The notes: a model not told the origin generated them from the sequence alone. A stretch of DNA of 64,000 nt from Trematomus loennbergii (GCA_012861695.1 JAAOOA010000151.1:248001-312000), one strand, 5' to 3'. Shown: positions 1 through 13,400, numbered from the stretch's first letter. Numbers and translations: made by a program.

Positions 1-824
1 AGAATGCTTCAATTAACATGATCTATTTTTAAACGTTCATGATTGTGGAAAGTTGTATGTGCTTATTTGTTTTAGCTCATAAGTTCATCATAATCAGATC
101 ACAGTTTATTTAACAACAAATGCACCATTTGATTTAAATCAAACCCAGATGTGAGAAGCAATTATAGGCCGACAATCCAGTGTGTGCTCTGAATAGCTAT
201 TTATTTCCATCTCAAACACACTCCTGTGAGTTATGAAATGGTTTGTGACTGTTTTTGGGAGAGCAGCAGAAACTCAAACTCAACACACATTACCACATTA
301 CCTATATTTGCAAGAACAGGAAAATAGAAAGTAATCAAGACTGTTTCTATCTGTAAATAAAAGCGAATGATGCGTGTTTATGCTCCGTGATTTGAATTTG
401 GTTATGCTTTGGACCTTGCTACACCCTTACACCACCTTTTATGAATATCAGGCGAGAGTTTTGATCATAACCACGTTGAAAAACGTACACACAATCCTAC
501 TTCCTTCGTAAAAACGCTCACCTAACATTATACCACACATAGTCCCCTCTGTCTGCTAATGATCAAGCATAGAACTTTTATTCAGTGTTTGTTTTTTTCT
601 TCAACAGCCCCAGGCTTCAAAACCTTGACCTGTCCCTTGTTATTGATTGTTTCTCACAGTGTAGAACCTTGTGCTAATTAGCAACACAAGAAACATGACT
701 CTAAAATAACATAAGTGTAGTTGCTGTTGCCCCAGTACTGTCTGCTCTTTAAATAGAGCGCAGTCTCAGCATGTGTGCATGTTAGAGTGTGATCTGAATG
801 TCCCTTTGTTGATGCGTCCTTCAG
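1..824. other. Intron of cops8 upstream of its first visible exon
   Basis: AT-rich sequence with no exon I can support. It lies upstream of a clear acceptor (pyrimidine-rich stretch then ttcag, ending at 824), so it is read as an intron of the cops8 gene whose earlier exons lie outside the window. No transposon ends were recognised in it. Confidence 0.6.
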
Positions 825-2529
825 AGAGCACGCGGCAGAGGGCCTACAGTCTGGTGGCTCAGGCCTACACCTCCTTGGCGGCAGACGACTTCGCTGCCTT
901 CGTGGGATATTCTGTGGAAGAGGCAGTCAAGGGTACGTTTACATCCACACAGGAAATGTCATCTTATCACTGTTATTGTGTCAAAAATACATTACATTCA
1001 GATCTACAGGTTTAACGGCAACTATAGAATCATCTGGACCGAGGTAAGATAGTTTGTTATGCTAACTCCACGGCGGCTAATTGTGCATTATTAATCTACT
1101 GGTATAGTTATGTATTGTGACAATTCATGTTTAAATCATTCCCTGGGTAGTGGTTTGTGTTACTGTAGTTCAGCATTTCTTTCTGACACTTGGAGCAAAC
1201 AGTCAGCAGATGGCTGACATCAAACACATCGCACATCTTGATGATGTCAACCTCTCCCTCGTTAACTTTCCATTTCTTAAAAGAACAAAATGTAATCTCA
1301 AAATCTTTTTTTCCCTTTGTTTATTGGTCATGGGATGACTGTTCCAATCAGTTACACAATAGTGCCTTCTGACCATGTTTAAAAGGTTTAAAGTGAAATA
1401 GATACACTACTTCACTCTATCAGTCAACAGGTTGCATTTTCCAGTGTCCTCTAAAGATGTCTGACTTCCTGTTAATGACGTCACATTCCCAACCGCAATT
1501 TGTACAGTGATGAATTGAATCTTATTGCCATGAAACACACATTTCTACCTTTGCTGATGAGGCTTGTGTTCTTGTCTTCAGGGTGGTGAGTCAGGGCTGG
1601 CAGGCCGACCCTGCTACCAGGATGGTGATGCCCAAAAAGCCCGGTAGGTGGCAGTATTGCTCTCTTCAACTGTTCACATCTGTTCTGTTGCCTAAACTGT
1701 CTTCTCTTCATGATTAATGCCGAGCCCACCTTCTCCTATATATAATCAGACACACTGACACTGTTAGAGCAGGGATTAAAGAACGATCAATTATATTTAT
1801 TTTCCTGGACTCTCTTGAAATATGTGATTTGCTAAATCTACTCTTGTTTAAGATCCATATTTCCCTCATCCATTCATTTCCTTTTATTCTACTGTGTTTC
1901 TTTCTACACATCATCACATGTCCTCACCAGTTATTGATCACTCTGTCTCCCAAGAGAAAACTTCAGATTTATGCTCAGTGTCCTCTAACAGTGAGGAGGA
2001 GCTGCGGTATGTCTCTCTGTAATCATCCGACATAAAGCATCTGCTGCGCACATGTCCGACTCAACAGGCTAACCCACTCAACATTAATCATCATGTCCAC
2101 CCCCCCCCCCCCCCCCCCCCCCCCAAAACCCTCCCTCCACAGTACCAGTGGTTCTAAATAGTGTTTAGTAATTTAGGTTGTTGATCTCACACAGGAAATC
2201 ATTCTGATGATTCTGATGATATGTAAAGAGTAATGATCTCCAAGCACATGTAGGTAGTGTTGTTAAACAGGTCCGGGGGGTGGGGCAGTGAGCTCCTATG
2301 TCACAGTGCGGTTAACATAACCTGCTGAGTCAGTCTGAGTTAAAACACGTGCTGCTGAGCCACCAACTTAAATCGGGGAGAAGAAGATCAATGGTGCTTG
2401 GCACAAAGAGAATCCCCCTCTGACTCAGCCTCTCCTCCTCTCCCCACAGATCCTCCCCCCGTCTCATTGGTTCCAAATGAGCAGCAGTTGGCCAGACTCA
2501 CTGACTACGTGGCTTTCCTCGAGAACTGA
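825..2529 (+). CDS. cops8: COP9 signalosome subunit 8, last coding exons (partial gene)
   Basis: Subunit 8 of the COP9 signalosome, the complex that removes NEDD8 from cullin ubiquitin ligases in nucleus and cytosol. Three exons match the C-terminal part of the vertebrate protein. Exon 825-932 reads [20 protein letters not shown] and ends after EEAVKG. Exon 1582-1643 contains [17 protein letters not shown]. Exon 2450-2529 reads [18 protein letters not shown] then TGA. Each is bounded by AG/GT sites. The second and last exons join in phase (1 base + 2 bases). The first and second do not: the first leaves one base and the homologous frame of the second needs two, so one base, probably in a G run, seems to be missing here. 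Without it the joined frame hits TGA two codons later. Earlier exons lie left of the window. Identity is firm; intactness in this sequence is uncertain. Confidence 0.88.
2100..2124. repeat. Poly-C tract of 25 bases
   Basis: An uninterrupted run of 25 C in the last cops8 intron, about 325 bases before the final exon. Such runs are unstable and prone to sequencing error. Confidence 0.95.
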
Positions 2530-3010
2530 TAACCCACCAACACCACTGCCACCCTTTTTCGCTCGCCCGGTACAGAGGGGGATATATGTTTGTAAAGACT
2601 CTTCTTTCAGGGATGTACCAAAAACACACACCACCATCTCGCATGAGAGCTGCAAGCTCCAAAATGCCTATTTATGTCACTCACTAGCTTCCCCTGATGA
2701 TGTTACAAAATCTTTCAGACACAATGTTGTATTATATTCTTCTTTCTTTGGCGCTGTGAAACTCAGCTGATACATGAATATAAAAGAGAAACATGTTTGT
2801 CATCACTGTCAGTATGTTTTATTGCTAACACAACACACATAGAAACCGTACTGTACAGGTGGTCTTAAAAGAATCCCCCTTACACGTGTTGCCAGGTGAC
2901 AGAAGGCTCTGCAGACGCACATCAGTGTGAGGATTTCAGTCCTCAGACCTCATATTTTGAACTTCATGTTTTGACTGGTGAATAAATATTATTTTGTTTC
3001 TATTTAAGTA
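2530..3010 (+). promoter_or_regulatory. cops8: cops8 3' UTR with poly(A) signal
   Basis: Sequence after the cops8 stop codon. A canonical AATAAA lies at 2981-2986, followed by a TATT/TTTGTTTC T-rich stretch, which fits a cleavage site near 3000-3010 and a 3' UTR of roughly 480 bases. No competing earlier AATAAA is seen. Confidence 0.6.
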
Positions 3011-6000
3011 TTCTTGTATTGCTTTAAGAACGAAGGATGGTTCATTTAAAGGTGTCCAACATTAAAATACATTTGGCATTTGGCATTAGGCATTAGGCCT
3101 AGGCATAAGGGAAAACATGCTTTTCAAAAATGTATTCCAAATATCAAGAATAATCGTTAAACTTTTGTGAATGAATCAAACTTGGAACGTATGGATAAAC
3201 TTTAACCATTAAATGGGCATTCAATATTTTGGTAAAGTAATTGATTGCTATTTTGTACATTACACCCATATAACTGGTAATATACCCATAAGACACATTA
3301 TTAAACCATTGTTACACCAATATTACTTTTATCACACTTATGTTGTTACACTGTTAGTAGAACCATATAACACCCATGTAAAAGCAATATGACACCCATA
3401 TTACACTGTAATTACACCCATATTACACATTAATACACCTCTATTACACACATGTTACACTTTCGTTACACCCGTATTGCACCCAAATTAGACTCATGTA
3501 ACACTGTTAATGAACCTATAATACACTGTTATTAGAACCATGTTGCACTGTAATTACACTATTCACACCCATTTTACACATGGACACAGCCTGTCAAAAT
3601 GTATCCCAAAGGATACAGAAACCATTTAAGGGTTGAGGCCAACGTTATTTGCAACATTTAGTCTTTAATCTTGAAATGCTAAATGAAGAAAATGTTAGTT
3701 TGTCATTTACCTGCATCAACAGTCACATAACGTGTGAGGATGCATATTCCAGCTACCCAGCAGTAACTTCATATCAGTGCATATAATCAGAAACATCTAT
3801 TTTGGCTGGTCTATATGTATACCTTGAGTTGCACTTACACCAACCTTCAGTCCACAAACATGTCTGAGCACGAGTACAGCCAGTTTCAAAATGATAAAAC
3901 ATGCGGAAAATACACAATTTTCAAAGTTAACGATAACCGTTACGATCAAAGCTCTGTGTCTGTAATTAACTTGAAGGAACATCATGGAGAGGTGAAGGAC
4001 ATTTCATTTTGCAAAGGCATATCTGGCTGCCATCTGTTCCTCATTTCTAGGAAATAGATGGCTGGTGGTAAGAAAAATCCCCACTTCTTATTTACTTGAT
4101 TTGATCTGCATATAGCTTGAAGTGGCAGACATTTGATGTGATTTAGCGTGACATCAGAGCCATTCCTTGCATGTCTGGTGAAGCAGAACTCATTTATTTC
4201 ATGACATGGTTTACTTTGTTTTAAAATTGGCTCATTAGTGACCACTGCACACACAGAAATTGCCATTGTGCCAACTGTGAAGGTTCTTAATTTGTAACTT
4301 AAAACCAAACTGTACTTTATTCCTTTATTATTCAGTATTCATTTGTTTCAGTAATACAGTCAATGCATCAGATTGATTTCACCTATTGATAGAAATGTTT
4401 GTGTGCTTGTTTAAACTGGTGTTGCCTCAGTCAGTCAGCATGTGTGAACGTGAGAAGGTAACTAACCCCGATCACTCCTGTGTCCGTCACAACCAGACTA
4501 AATGTGTTCACAGACACCCCCCCACTAATCTGTTAGCCTGATGAAATGCTCCACTGAAGTTGCACAGCCGGAGATAGGTATGTATATCAGAGCAGAAATA
4601 AAAGTTACATGTACCTCAATGTGGACATGTATGCAAGTAAAACTCAAATCTAAATATCCAATGAGATGATCGGCTGTCCTTTGTGTGAGGCGTGTACAAC
4701 TCATATTGCACTGCTAATAATGCAAAGGTCACAGGTTCAATCCCCGTATGGTCCGAATGTGTTTTATGACCATAAAAAGGGTGAAAAGAATTAAGCCATA
4801 GGCCTCTTTAATTATAGTGATAAATAAATGTTGATTTTTAATACAATTGTTTTCTACATTTCTGTCTGGATTTCTAGTTTACATCACTTTTCACTGTTAT
4901 TAAGGTAGCATATCATTTCAAGAATAGCATAAAGTGCATTATGTTTTAAAACCTGATTCTCTGTCTGCAGTCATTTGAAATATAAACTCATAATGATGGT
5001 TATAAAATGTAATACATCAATAACTGTTCTTGATGATCGAACCTAGATAATGAAAACACTTATTAAAAGTAGTATGGTTTATACAAAACTAAATGCAGAC
5101 ATAAGTATATGTCTGCTCTGTTCAATAATGTTACTTGTTCCCCTGCATGCATTTCTTCTGCTAGAAAACAAAAAGAAAAAAACCTTTCTCAGCACTTCAA
5201 ATGCACTTCACATGCTGTGAATAAAACGTTTTTTGTAATCATATTAACACTGACAGGTAGATGAGTCACAAACACAGGACATCTGTGAGGCTAATAATAA
5301 GCTCATTTGAAAACCCTGAGTGAGCGTCCTGTAAAGTAAATGAGATGATGCTATGCTCTTTAAAAGCCTTTCAGAGCAGTAACACTGAGTGACTCTATGC
5401 GTGCGGATAAAAAAAACACAGTTTTACTAGTTCATATAATATATAGAATGTCAAGGAGTGTTGTGAAGCAGCTGGGAGAATGCTTTGAAGCAAAGGTCCT
5501 TTTTTTCAGAATTGGCTCTTAGTGTATATTGTTTACTGCTGTGGGTCCAACAGCGAGTCAGACAGTCACATGTTGCTTCAAAGAAGGCCAGGGAAGTTTA
5601 GATGACTCTTCGGTCCCATGCATGCGTAGTCTAAGCCCTGCAAGGCAAGTGAGAAACATGAGTCTGATGATCCATTTGTTCAGTCTGATCTTAATCTCCT
5701 GTGTTTATGAGCAGGTGAAAAAGGTTTTGCCAGGTCATATGTTGAATTAAGTTATTTTCAAAATCTGTGAAACAGTTAGAACAAAAAGTTTAGCCATGGG
5801 AAAAATACATTTTGCGATCTTCTATTTTCTTCAGATTACCTCTCTTGGCCACATGAGGCTGAATTACATCACCACTTTGTTCTAAATAGGTCACATGTTT
5901 GTAGCCAAAGGAAAAACATAAAGAAATGTAGCATAACTTGCTAACCCTCAGTATTTGCACATTATGTTTAGAGTGTACAAACAAACATATCTGGGAGAAA

Positions 6001-6614
6001 ATATAAATGTTCTAGTCCTATTAGTCTGTTAACGTTAAACCTGTTTTCATAAATGCAAAGTTAGAATATGGATTACTAGAAATCATTTTTTATATCAGAT
6101 TAGCCTCTCACGGCTTCCATACCAACCTCATTTTCAGTTTGAAAGAAAGGTTCCTCACAGAGGCAAACAGCAGAAAGCAAAGGTTAAAGGTTCATTCATA
6201 CAGTATATAACACTTACTAAGTATTACGACCTGGCTCAAAAGGCCACAACAAAGAGGAGACACACCATGTCAACGTTTAACAAAAGATGTTTATTTAGAA
6301 CAAACAATTCAAATTAGCCAAATTCATAGAGTGCAACAAAGTGGAGCAACTGAGAAAACCCGTACTTCATACTCAACCAAAACCCAGGTGTCTGCAGGGG
6401 AAAGCAGAGCGAGAACATGGAGGAGCAGAGAGGCTTTAAACAGCTGCAGGACACCAGACCCAGGTGCCCTGAGTTACTGCAATCAATGCAATCACTGCAG
6501 CCAATGCAGCACAGACAGAACAGCCACACCCTCTCTACTGATGAACCCACAGGGGCATCACACTAAGCTTTATTACTCCTTTTAGCAAAAGCTGGTTTTA
6601 CCATGACAAACCAA
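3011..6614. other. Intergenic sequence without recognised genes
   Basis: Short chance frames only. It contains the degenerate tandem repeat at 3262-3590. A tRNA-B-box-like motif (ggttcaatcccc) near 4734-4745 may be a SINE remnant, but no complete tRNA fold is evident. At 6228-6330 a stretch reading cgacctggctcaaaaggc followed by an A/T-rich tail looks like a repeat fragment of unknown family. Confidence 0.5.
3262..3590. repeat. Degenerate tandem repeat rich in ACACCCATATTACAC
   Basis: About 330 bases built from variants of an (A/T)-rich unit of roughly 20 bases containing ACACCCATATTACACTGT. Units differ by substitutions and short indels, so this is an old, diverged minisatellite. No reading frame crosses it. 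Confidence 0.7.
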
Positions 6615-7670
6615 GGTTGCATTCGAATAGTCCATTTAGCTTAGGAACCTTCCTAACGGAGTGAAATGACCCGGAAGTCCCTCAGTGGCAGCCATGATAA
6701 GTGCCGTTCGAATTCTCTAAATGAAAGGAAAGGAGGTTTCAAACTTCCTTTATAACCTCCTTTAGCTTAGGAACCACTGGACCTCCCTAACCGAAAGGAG
6801 AGGAGAAAATGCTGCCCCACAATGCCTTGCGGCCGCGGCATTTGCCGTCACACAACAGTCGGCCGTTCACGGAAACAACCGATTATGAACGAGAAATGAT
6901 ATCATGAAAGTTACGGTGCTTATTAAGCATTTTAAAACGTATGTGGTAAGTTGCCAAAGTGCTTTGTTTTGAACATTCATCAGTATTATAATCAAAAGAG
7001 AAATATGAACGTTAGTTTTTACTGAAATGATCAAATAAAGTCAACATTTCACAGTCTTTACTGAGCTGTGTGGGGTTTGTTCAACTTTTAAAATATGTTT
7101 GAATGGTGATATACACAGTGATAGATTTAAGGACTAACGTTTATAATAAATACATTTGTATTGATTTTAAGATCTTTTCATACAATCATACGTATTGGGA
7201 TCATTTGTATTAATGTGGACCGGAGGGAGAGGGTGACGAGCATAAGTTTCACTTTCCTTTTTTATTTCAATTCCAACTTTGGTCATGAAGAATATGTTTC
7301 TCTGTTGTCCCCGTTCATAAAGCATAAAGCAACAGCATCAGAGCACGGTGCAGAGTCTCTAGATGAGTTTACAGTAGTCCCTCGTTCTTATTAAACATCC
7401 ATGTTGTAGTCCGCTGTATAGAAAACTGTAGTTTCCATAGTTTCCCCACAGCAGCAGACGCACATTTATGACCTCCGCTGGCGCATCATAAACACGTCGG
7501 ATAGTGAACGTGCAGTCGGATTCTCTAAAGTACCGCAGTCTCTTCTCCTAAGTCCTTTTGAATTCTCCTATCCACTATCCTTAACCCCATGACGTTTCAC
7601 TCCGAGGTCAAGGAATAGACGATAGGGTTAGAACTTAGGAGCTGTTTTTTTGGAGTATTCAACCGCAACC
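6615..7670. mobile_element. Non-autonomous DNA transposon with GGTTGCATTCGAATAG termini
   Basis: The left end reads ggttgcattcgaatagtcc. The right end read backwards is ggttgcggttgaatactcc, an imperfect terminal inverted repeat. The flanks carry a 3-bp direct repeat caa (6612-6614 and 7671-7673), fitting a target-site duplication of Harbinger-like length. The 1056-bp interior codes for no transposase I can see. Inner sub-terminal repeats (cttaggaacc, ggaggt) also recur in inverted order. Superfamily is inferred only from the duplication length. Confidence 0.65.
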
Positions 7671-8342
7671 CAAGACTAGAATGTTCTGTTTTAAACAAGT
7701 GTTCTGTAATGACCTGCAGCTGCTGTTGTATAAGTAACTGTCATCACTTAGAATACCTGTTTGCAGACTTTCTCTCAGCTCCACACATTTGGCCTGCACA
7801 TTTCCGTCCTTCTTTTGAAGAGGCTGAGATCACCGCTCTTTATTATTAATGCCATCCTCCTTTTTGTTAAAGAGGAACACAGAAGAAAACAGACAAGCTA
7901 ATTATTAAAGTGTTGACCTTGTCATGTTTTATACATCTATTTATTTCCTTTTTAATATTGGTATGTTTTAATCAAACAAAGAAACCCTTGGAGATCTTTT
8001 CCAGAGACATGCCTCTTCTGCAGATTTGAACAGGCTTTGGTGAGGTCATTTTTCCAGAAGGACAAAGGTCACTCCTGCCTCTACATCTCTACATCATGTA
8101 TGCCTGACACAAGGTTACAGGGCTGGGGGGGTGCTACAGAGGGCTTCTCAGAGGTCGACACTTTAGGATCCCCCTTGTGCAACTGCACAACCTAATGGGA
8201 GATCATCCACTGAAGATCTGGGTGGATTTATGATGGAGAGAACCCAAAGAGCTGGAAGTGAGAAGAACTGGAGGGTCACATCATGGAGGAGGGTTGCAAC
8301 AATATGAATGGTTCAGGCTGGCTGATATATTATCCTCATTTC
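7671..8342. other. Non-coding spacer before minisatellite
   Basis: No gene, RNA or transposon end recognised. The sequence from about 8280 leads into the 57-bp array; its last bases are a diverged first unit. Confidence 0.5.
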
Positions 8343-10079
8343 CAGGTTCATATCAGTATGTAGTGTCTCTACTTTAAAGAGTCCTCTCCTGCTGATGTTC
8401 AGGTGTATATCAGTGTGTAGTGTCTCTACTTTAAAGAGTCCTCTCCTGCTGATGTTCAGGTGTATATCAGTATGTAGTGTCTCTACTTTAAAGAGTCCTC
8501 TCCTGCTGATGTTCAGGTGTATATCAGTATGTAGTGTCTCTACTTTAAAGAGTCCTCTCCTGCTGATGTTCAGGTGTATATCAGTATGTAGTGTCTCTAC
8601 TTTAAAGAGTCCTCTCCTGCTGATGTTCAGGTGTATATCAGTATGTAGTGTCTCTACTTTAAAGAGTCCTCTCCTGCTGATGTTCAGGTGTATATCAGTA
8701 TGTAGTGTCTCTACTTTAAAGAGTCCTCTCCTGCTGATGTTCAGGTGTATATCAGTATGTAGTGTCTCTACTTTAAAGAGTCCTCTCCTGCTGATGTTCA
8801 GGTGTATATCAGTATGTAGTGTCTCTACTTTAAAGAGTCCTCTCCTGCTGATGTTCAGGTGTATATCAGTATGTAGTGTCTCTACTTTAAAGAGTCCTCT
8901 CCTGCTGATGTTCAGGTGTATATCAGTATGTAGTGTCTCTACTTTAAAGAGTCCTCTCCTGCTGATGTTCAGGTGTGTATCAGTATGTAGTGTCTCTACT
9001 TTAAAGAGTCCTCTCCTGCTGATGTTCAGGTGTATATCAGTATGTAGTGTCTCTACTTTAAAGAGTCCTCTCCTGCTGATGTTCAGGTGTATATCAGTAT
9101 GTAGTGTCTCTACTTTAAAGAGTCCTCTCCTGCTGATGTTCAGGTGTATATCAGTATGTAGTGTCTCTACTTTAAAGAGTCCTCTCCTGCTGATGTTCAG
9201 GTGTATATCAGTATGTAGTGTCTCTACTTTAAAGAGTCCTCTCCTGCTGATGTTCAGGTGTATATCAGTATGTAGTGTCTCTACTTTAAAGAGTCCTCTC
9301 CTGCTGATGTTCAGGTGTACATCAGTATGTAGTGTCTCTACTTTAAAGAGTCCTCTCCTGCTGATGTTCAGGTGTATATCAGTATGTAGTGTCTCTACTT
9401 TAAAGAGTCCTCTCCTGCTGATGTTCAGGTGTATATCAGTATGTAGTGTCTCTACTTTAAAGAGTCCTCTCCTGCTGATGTTCAGGTGTATATCAGTATG
9501 TAGTGTCTCTACTTTAAAGAGTCTCTCCTGCTGATGTTCAGGTGTATATCAGTATGTAGTGTCTCTACTTTAAAGAGTCCTCTCCTGCTGATGTTCAGGT
9601 GTATATCAGTATGTAGTGTCTCTACTTTAAAGAGTCCTCTCCTGCTGATGTTCAGGTGTATATCAGTATGTAGTGTCTCTACTTTAAAGAGTCCTCTCCT
9701 GCTGATGTTCAGGTGTACATCAGTATGTAGTGTCTCTACTTTAAAGAGTCCTCTCCTGCTGATGTTCAGGTATATCAGTATGTAGTGTCTCTACTTTAAA
9801 GAGTCCTCTCCTGCTGATGTTCAGGTGTATATCAGTATGTAGTGTCTCTACTTTAAAGAGTCCTCTCCTGCTGATGTTCAGGTGTATATCAGTATGTAGT
9901 GTCTCTACTTTAAAGAGTCCTCTCCTGCTGATGTTCGGTGTATATCAGTATGTAGTGTCTCTACTTTAAAGAGTCCTCTCCTGCTGATGTTCAGGTGTAT
10001 ATCAGTATGTAGTGTCTCTACTTTAAAGAGTCCTCTCCTGCTGATGTTCAGGTGTATATCAGTATGTAGTGTCTCTACT
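8343..10079. repeat. 57-bp minisatellite, about 30 copies
   Basis: A tandem array whose unit (caggtgtatatcagtatgta, then gtgtctctactttaaagag and tcctctcctgctgatgtt) repeats every 57 bases. Copies are almost identical. Visible variants are single substitutions (near 8436, 8983, 9319 and 9717) and a few 1-2 base deletions (near 9523, 9771 and 9936). Because 57 is 3 x 19, one frame stays open for hundreds of codons as a 19-residue repeat starting MFRCISVCSV. I regard this as a by-product of period, not a gene: it has no flanking exon signals and the frame breaks at the first indel. High homogeneity points to recent expansion or ongoing conversion. Confidence 0.95.
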
Positions 10080-10450
10080 GGGACATGTCTCCATGCTTTA
10101 ATGTTCAAAAAGCTCTTTCTCATACTGCCTGTGCTGCAGCACCTCTTTTCACCCTCTGTCTGAAACCAGAGCCCAGTCTGCTCTGATTGGTTAGCTGGCC
10201 GGCCCTGTTGTGATTGGTCAACCACTTAGAGATGGCTCGCCCCTTAGCCTATCACGTACAATTTGTTGGATCGCTAGCCAATGGAAGCACAAGTGTTACA
10301 TTATTGTTCCTTGTACTTGGAGAGGTCCCAGTTCACCTCCTGGGCCCTGCCGTGGTGCCCTTGAGCAAGGCACCAGACAACCCCCTTCACCCCTCCACTC
10401 CCCATAGCTCCCCGGGCGCTGTACAGTAGCTGCCCACTGCTCCTAGTACT
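10080..10450. repeat. Interspersed repeat of fish type beside the minisatellite
   Basis: Contains two modules that I recall as recurrent in fish genomes: a stretch around 10100-10200 (cctgtgctgcagcacctc, then gctctgattggttagc), and at 10327-10436 a stretch with cttgagcaaggcaccaga and tccccgggcgctgtacag. The second resembles the body of tRNA/5S-type SINEs or a LINE tail. No reading frame of significance. The family is not named because this needs a database comparison. Confidence 0.45.
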
Positions 10451-13400
10451 AGGATGGGTTAAATCAGAGGTCACATGTCACTGTGTGTTCTGTGTGCATG
10501 TATGTGTGACCATTAAAGAGGGTTTCATCCTCCAATTCTATTCTATTATGTTCCCGTAGCAGAAAAGAGAGTGTTCTGGACACGGTGTCGTCGCAGGGAC
10601 ACAAGCTCAGCCTCGGGTCCGACTGACAGCAGCCTACGCTTGGGTCTGGCTCTGCCGAAGATATGTGTGTGAGAAGAACTTCATCTGGAGAGAACATTGG
10701 GATTTAGCCTTTGCAGACATACATGCACAAAAAGCATAATGGGACCTCTTTAAGATTTAAAAGAGAGAGAAAATGATTGAAAAGCGTAACAATCTTCCTG
10801 CATGAACTTCTGCTGAGCATCATTTGTTGTTGCAATGTACCCGAGGATGAACCGACAACTGCAAAAAAGTCAAACCTGGAACTATACGGAGCACATTACA
10901 GCACATTAGTTTATTTGTTTAATGATTCCTTGGCAGATTTGTGGTATGTCTGTGATGTGTGTCTAAGTTATGACCAGTGGTGGATGAAGTACTCAGATGT
11001 TTGCGATCTTTACTTTAAGTACCAAAAATATCTTGAAGTAATGATTATGCGGAATGGCCCTTTTCAGGTTAATAGATATGAATTTCTGGGAATATAATTA
11101 TTGATAAACATGACTCAAATGTTGCAGCTGATAAAGGGGGAGATCTTTATTTTTGTTATAAATGGAGATCATTTTTAATTAAGTAACAAGTATAATATAT
11201 ATACTATAGGAAAGTACAACTAACTAAAATGTATACATAAATAGAGTTGTTTTTAGTTAAATGTAATGGAAGAAGAGATAAAAAGAGCAGTAGGGAGCGT
11301 GTTCAGTTGCAGTTGGCATTATTTAAGGGACTGACATGACACTGCTCACTATAATCAGATACTAAAAAGCTTTATAGACAAGTTTATTCATCTTTTGTCA
11401 TAAGAACCAATATTTGGATACGAGGAGAAAAGCACATTTTTCTTTTCCCCCACATGTCCCTTTGCTCCTCCTCGGAGGGGGGTGCTGTTTAAAGGTTTCA
11501 GCAGTAAAAGCTCCCTCACATCCACAGAGAAATGTTTCCATGTGGGACGATGAGTCATGAGCATGAGACCAGAGAAGAGTCCAAGAGGATGTGGGAGAGT
11601 GAAGAGAGTGATGAGAGAGGGGGGGGGCAGAGAGGAGGAGGAGAGATGGTGGGAGGAAGAGTGTGGAGGAAGAGTGAAGGAAACATTTGAACAATCATTT
11701 CTGTTGAGTGCCAGGTGGACAAATATCTGAGACAAACAGTGGACATTAATTACAGCTGGAGTAAATGTACATTCTCCAGCATTACATTGTTGAGGCTATA
11801 GGATTGTTACAGATGGCTACATTAAAATGGTATGTGTGTCGAGTTGTGTAAACAAACTGAATGTGTGTCATTACCAGCCACACCCTGATTCTGCTGCCTC
11901 AGGGATCCATAAATCACTAATGTTTACCCTGACCTAGCATGATGCTTTTAACTATAGACAAATCATTCATTAAGGACTCTCCAAACCCATGCAGTACCAG
12001 GTCCTGCATCTCGGACAAGATCATGAGAACCGACAGACACTCGTCTCACGAAGGGAGAATTAGATGCACTTTCTCCCTGCAGCTGTTTTCCAAGTGACCT
12101 CAGTAAGAGTTCCCAGATAATGGCCACAGGCCAACGCATCTCTCTTTCAGCAGATTTCCTAATCCTCTGGTAAAAGTCAACACATCCAGCAGCCTTGCTC
12201 TGGCTTGAACTGTCTGCTGCCAGCCCAAAACTGTGAGGGTCTTTCATGAGCCCACCTTCATCATGTCCTGCTCCTGGGGACGTCACATTACAATGAAGTG
12301 TCGGAAATAATAACTGTGTGAAGTGAGGACACACAATATGTTGGCTTTTTGTTCAGCTTTATAGCTCTTATTTAACCACTTACATTGTCGTTTTTAAGAT
12401 GAGAATTATTAATGCTCGACATTGAAGCACATTTTGTTGTGACCAAACTGTGGTAGTACCACAAATGTGCTTTTGGTTTTTTGCGAGAGGTCATTTGGCC
12501 CAAAAACACTTTTTTCAATCGACATTATGGGAAACAGACGTCAAGTGGGCAATGCTTTATGGGCCCAGTGGATTTGGAAGGACGACAAAGGATCCTGGGA
12601 AGATCCGGGTATTTATGTTGTCAAGAGGCTGTCTAAGATAGATGTTAATTAAGACAAAGAAAAGTTACAATTAAGGAGGTGTTTGGAAATATTTTACATG
12701 TGTTTAGTTGTCAATATTTCTCAGATATGAATAAATCCAACTATGAACACATCATGCTAAAAAGTATTATCTGTGTATCTAAAGCCTGATATATCTTCTC
12801 CCTCTGTGCCATAGGGCTCCATTGTTGCAAAGTCAATCAAAAGTGAACACAAATATACCCAAATGCACAATTTACTACAGTTTGTTTCTTGGAAACTACA
12901 GTGCCTAGCTGTTTTACAAAAAGGCTGAACCTTATTGGCCATGATAGCAGTGTGGCTATAAGGATGTTGGTATTTTATTTAATACTGAAATACATTAGTT
13001 ATGGGATGGATGAAATGTCCTGTTTGTGTTCAGGCTGAATTTAAATCATCACGTTTTTTTTGGTGTGTTTTCAGTGCCAATGAGTTAAGGTTAGCATGCT
13101 TGTATGTAACACAAATGCTGGATATGGTCAACACAAAGTCTATCAAATGCTGACATACTAACTTTTTCAAGTTATTAGGAATATATGACACTTATTCCCA
13201 CTAATAATACTTGTGCAAAAGGCCCATACTACAGCCAACTCCTGAACAATATTATAAACATAGTGAAAAACGAACTTCCTACAAGTCTGTATCCTGTTAC
13301 TAGCTGCTTCTCGCTGTCATGTAATGTGGAGTGGATCAAAGGCAGGCAGTGAAATTCTGGCAAAACGATTAAAAGAAAGTCCAACCGAGAAAAACAGGGT

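Noticed and set aside
1932..2007. Possible extra cops8 exon ([15 protein letters not shown])
   Set aside because: Has AG and GT borders, but its length (76) would shift the frame of the final exon and it does not resemble the known protein.
4711..4760. tRNA-like sequence with B-box motif
   Set aside because: No complete cloverleaf or A box at the right distance; more likely a SINE scrap.
8395..9534. 379-codon open frame of 19-residue repeats
   Set aside because: It is the 57-bp minisatellite read in one frame; no flanking exons, and it breaks at the first 1-base deletion.
8343..10079. CRISPR-like regular repeats
   Set aside because: Contiguous tandem units without variable spacers in a eukaryotic genome.
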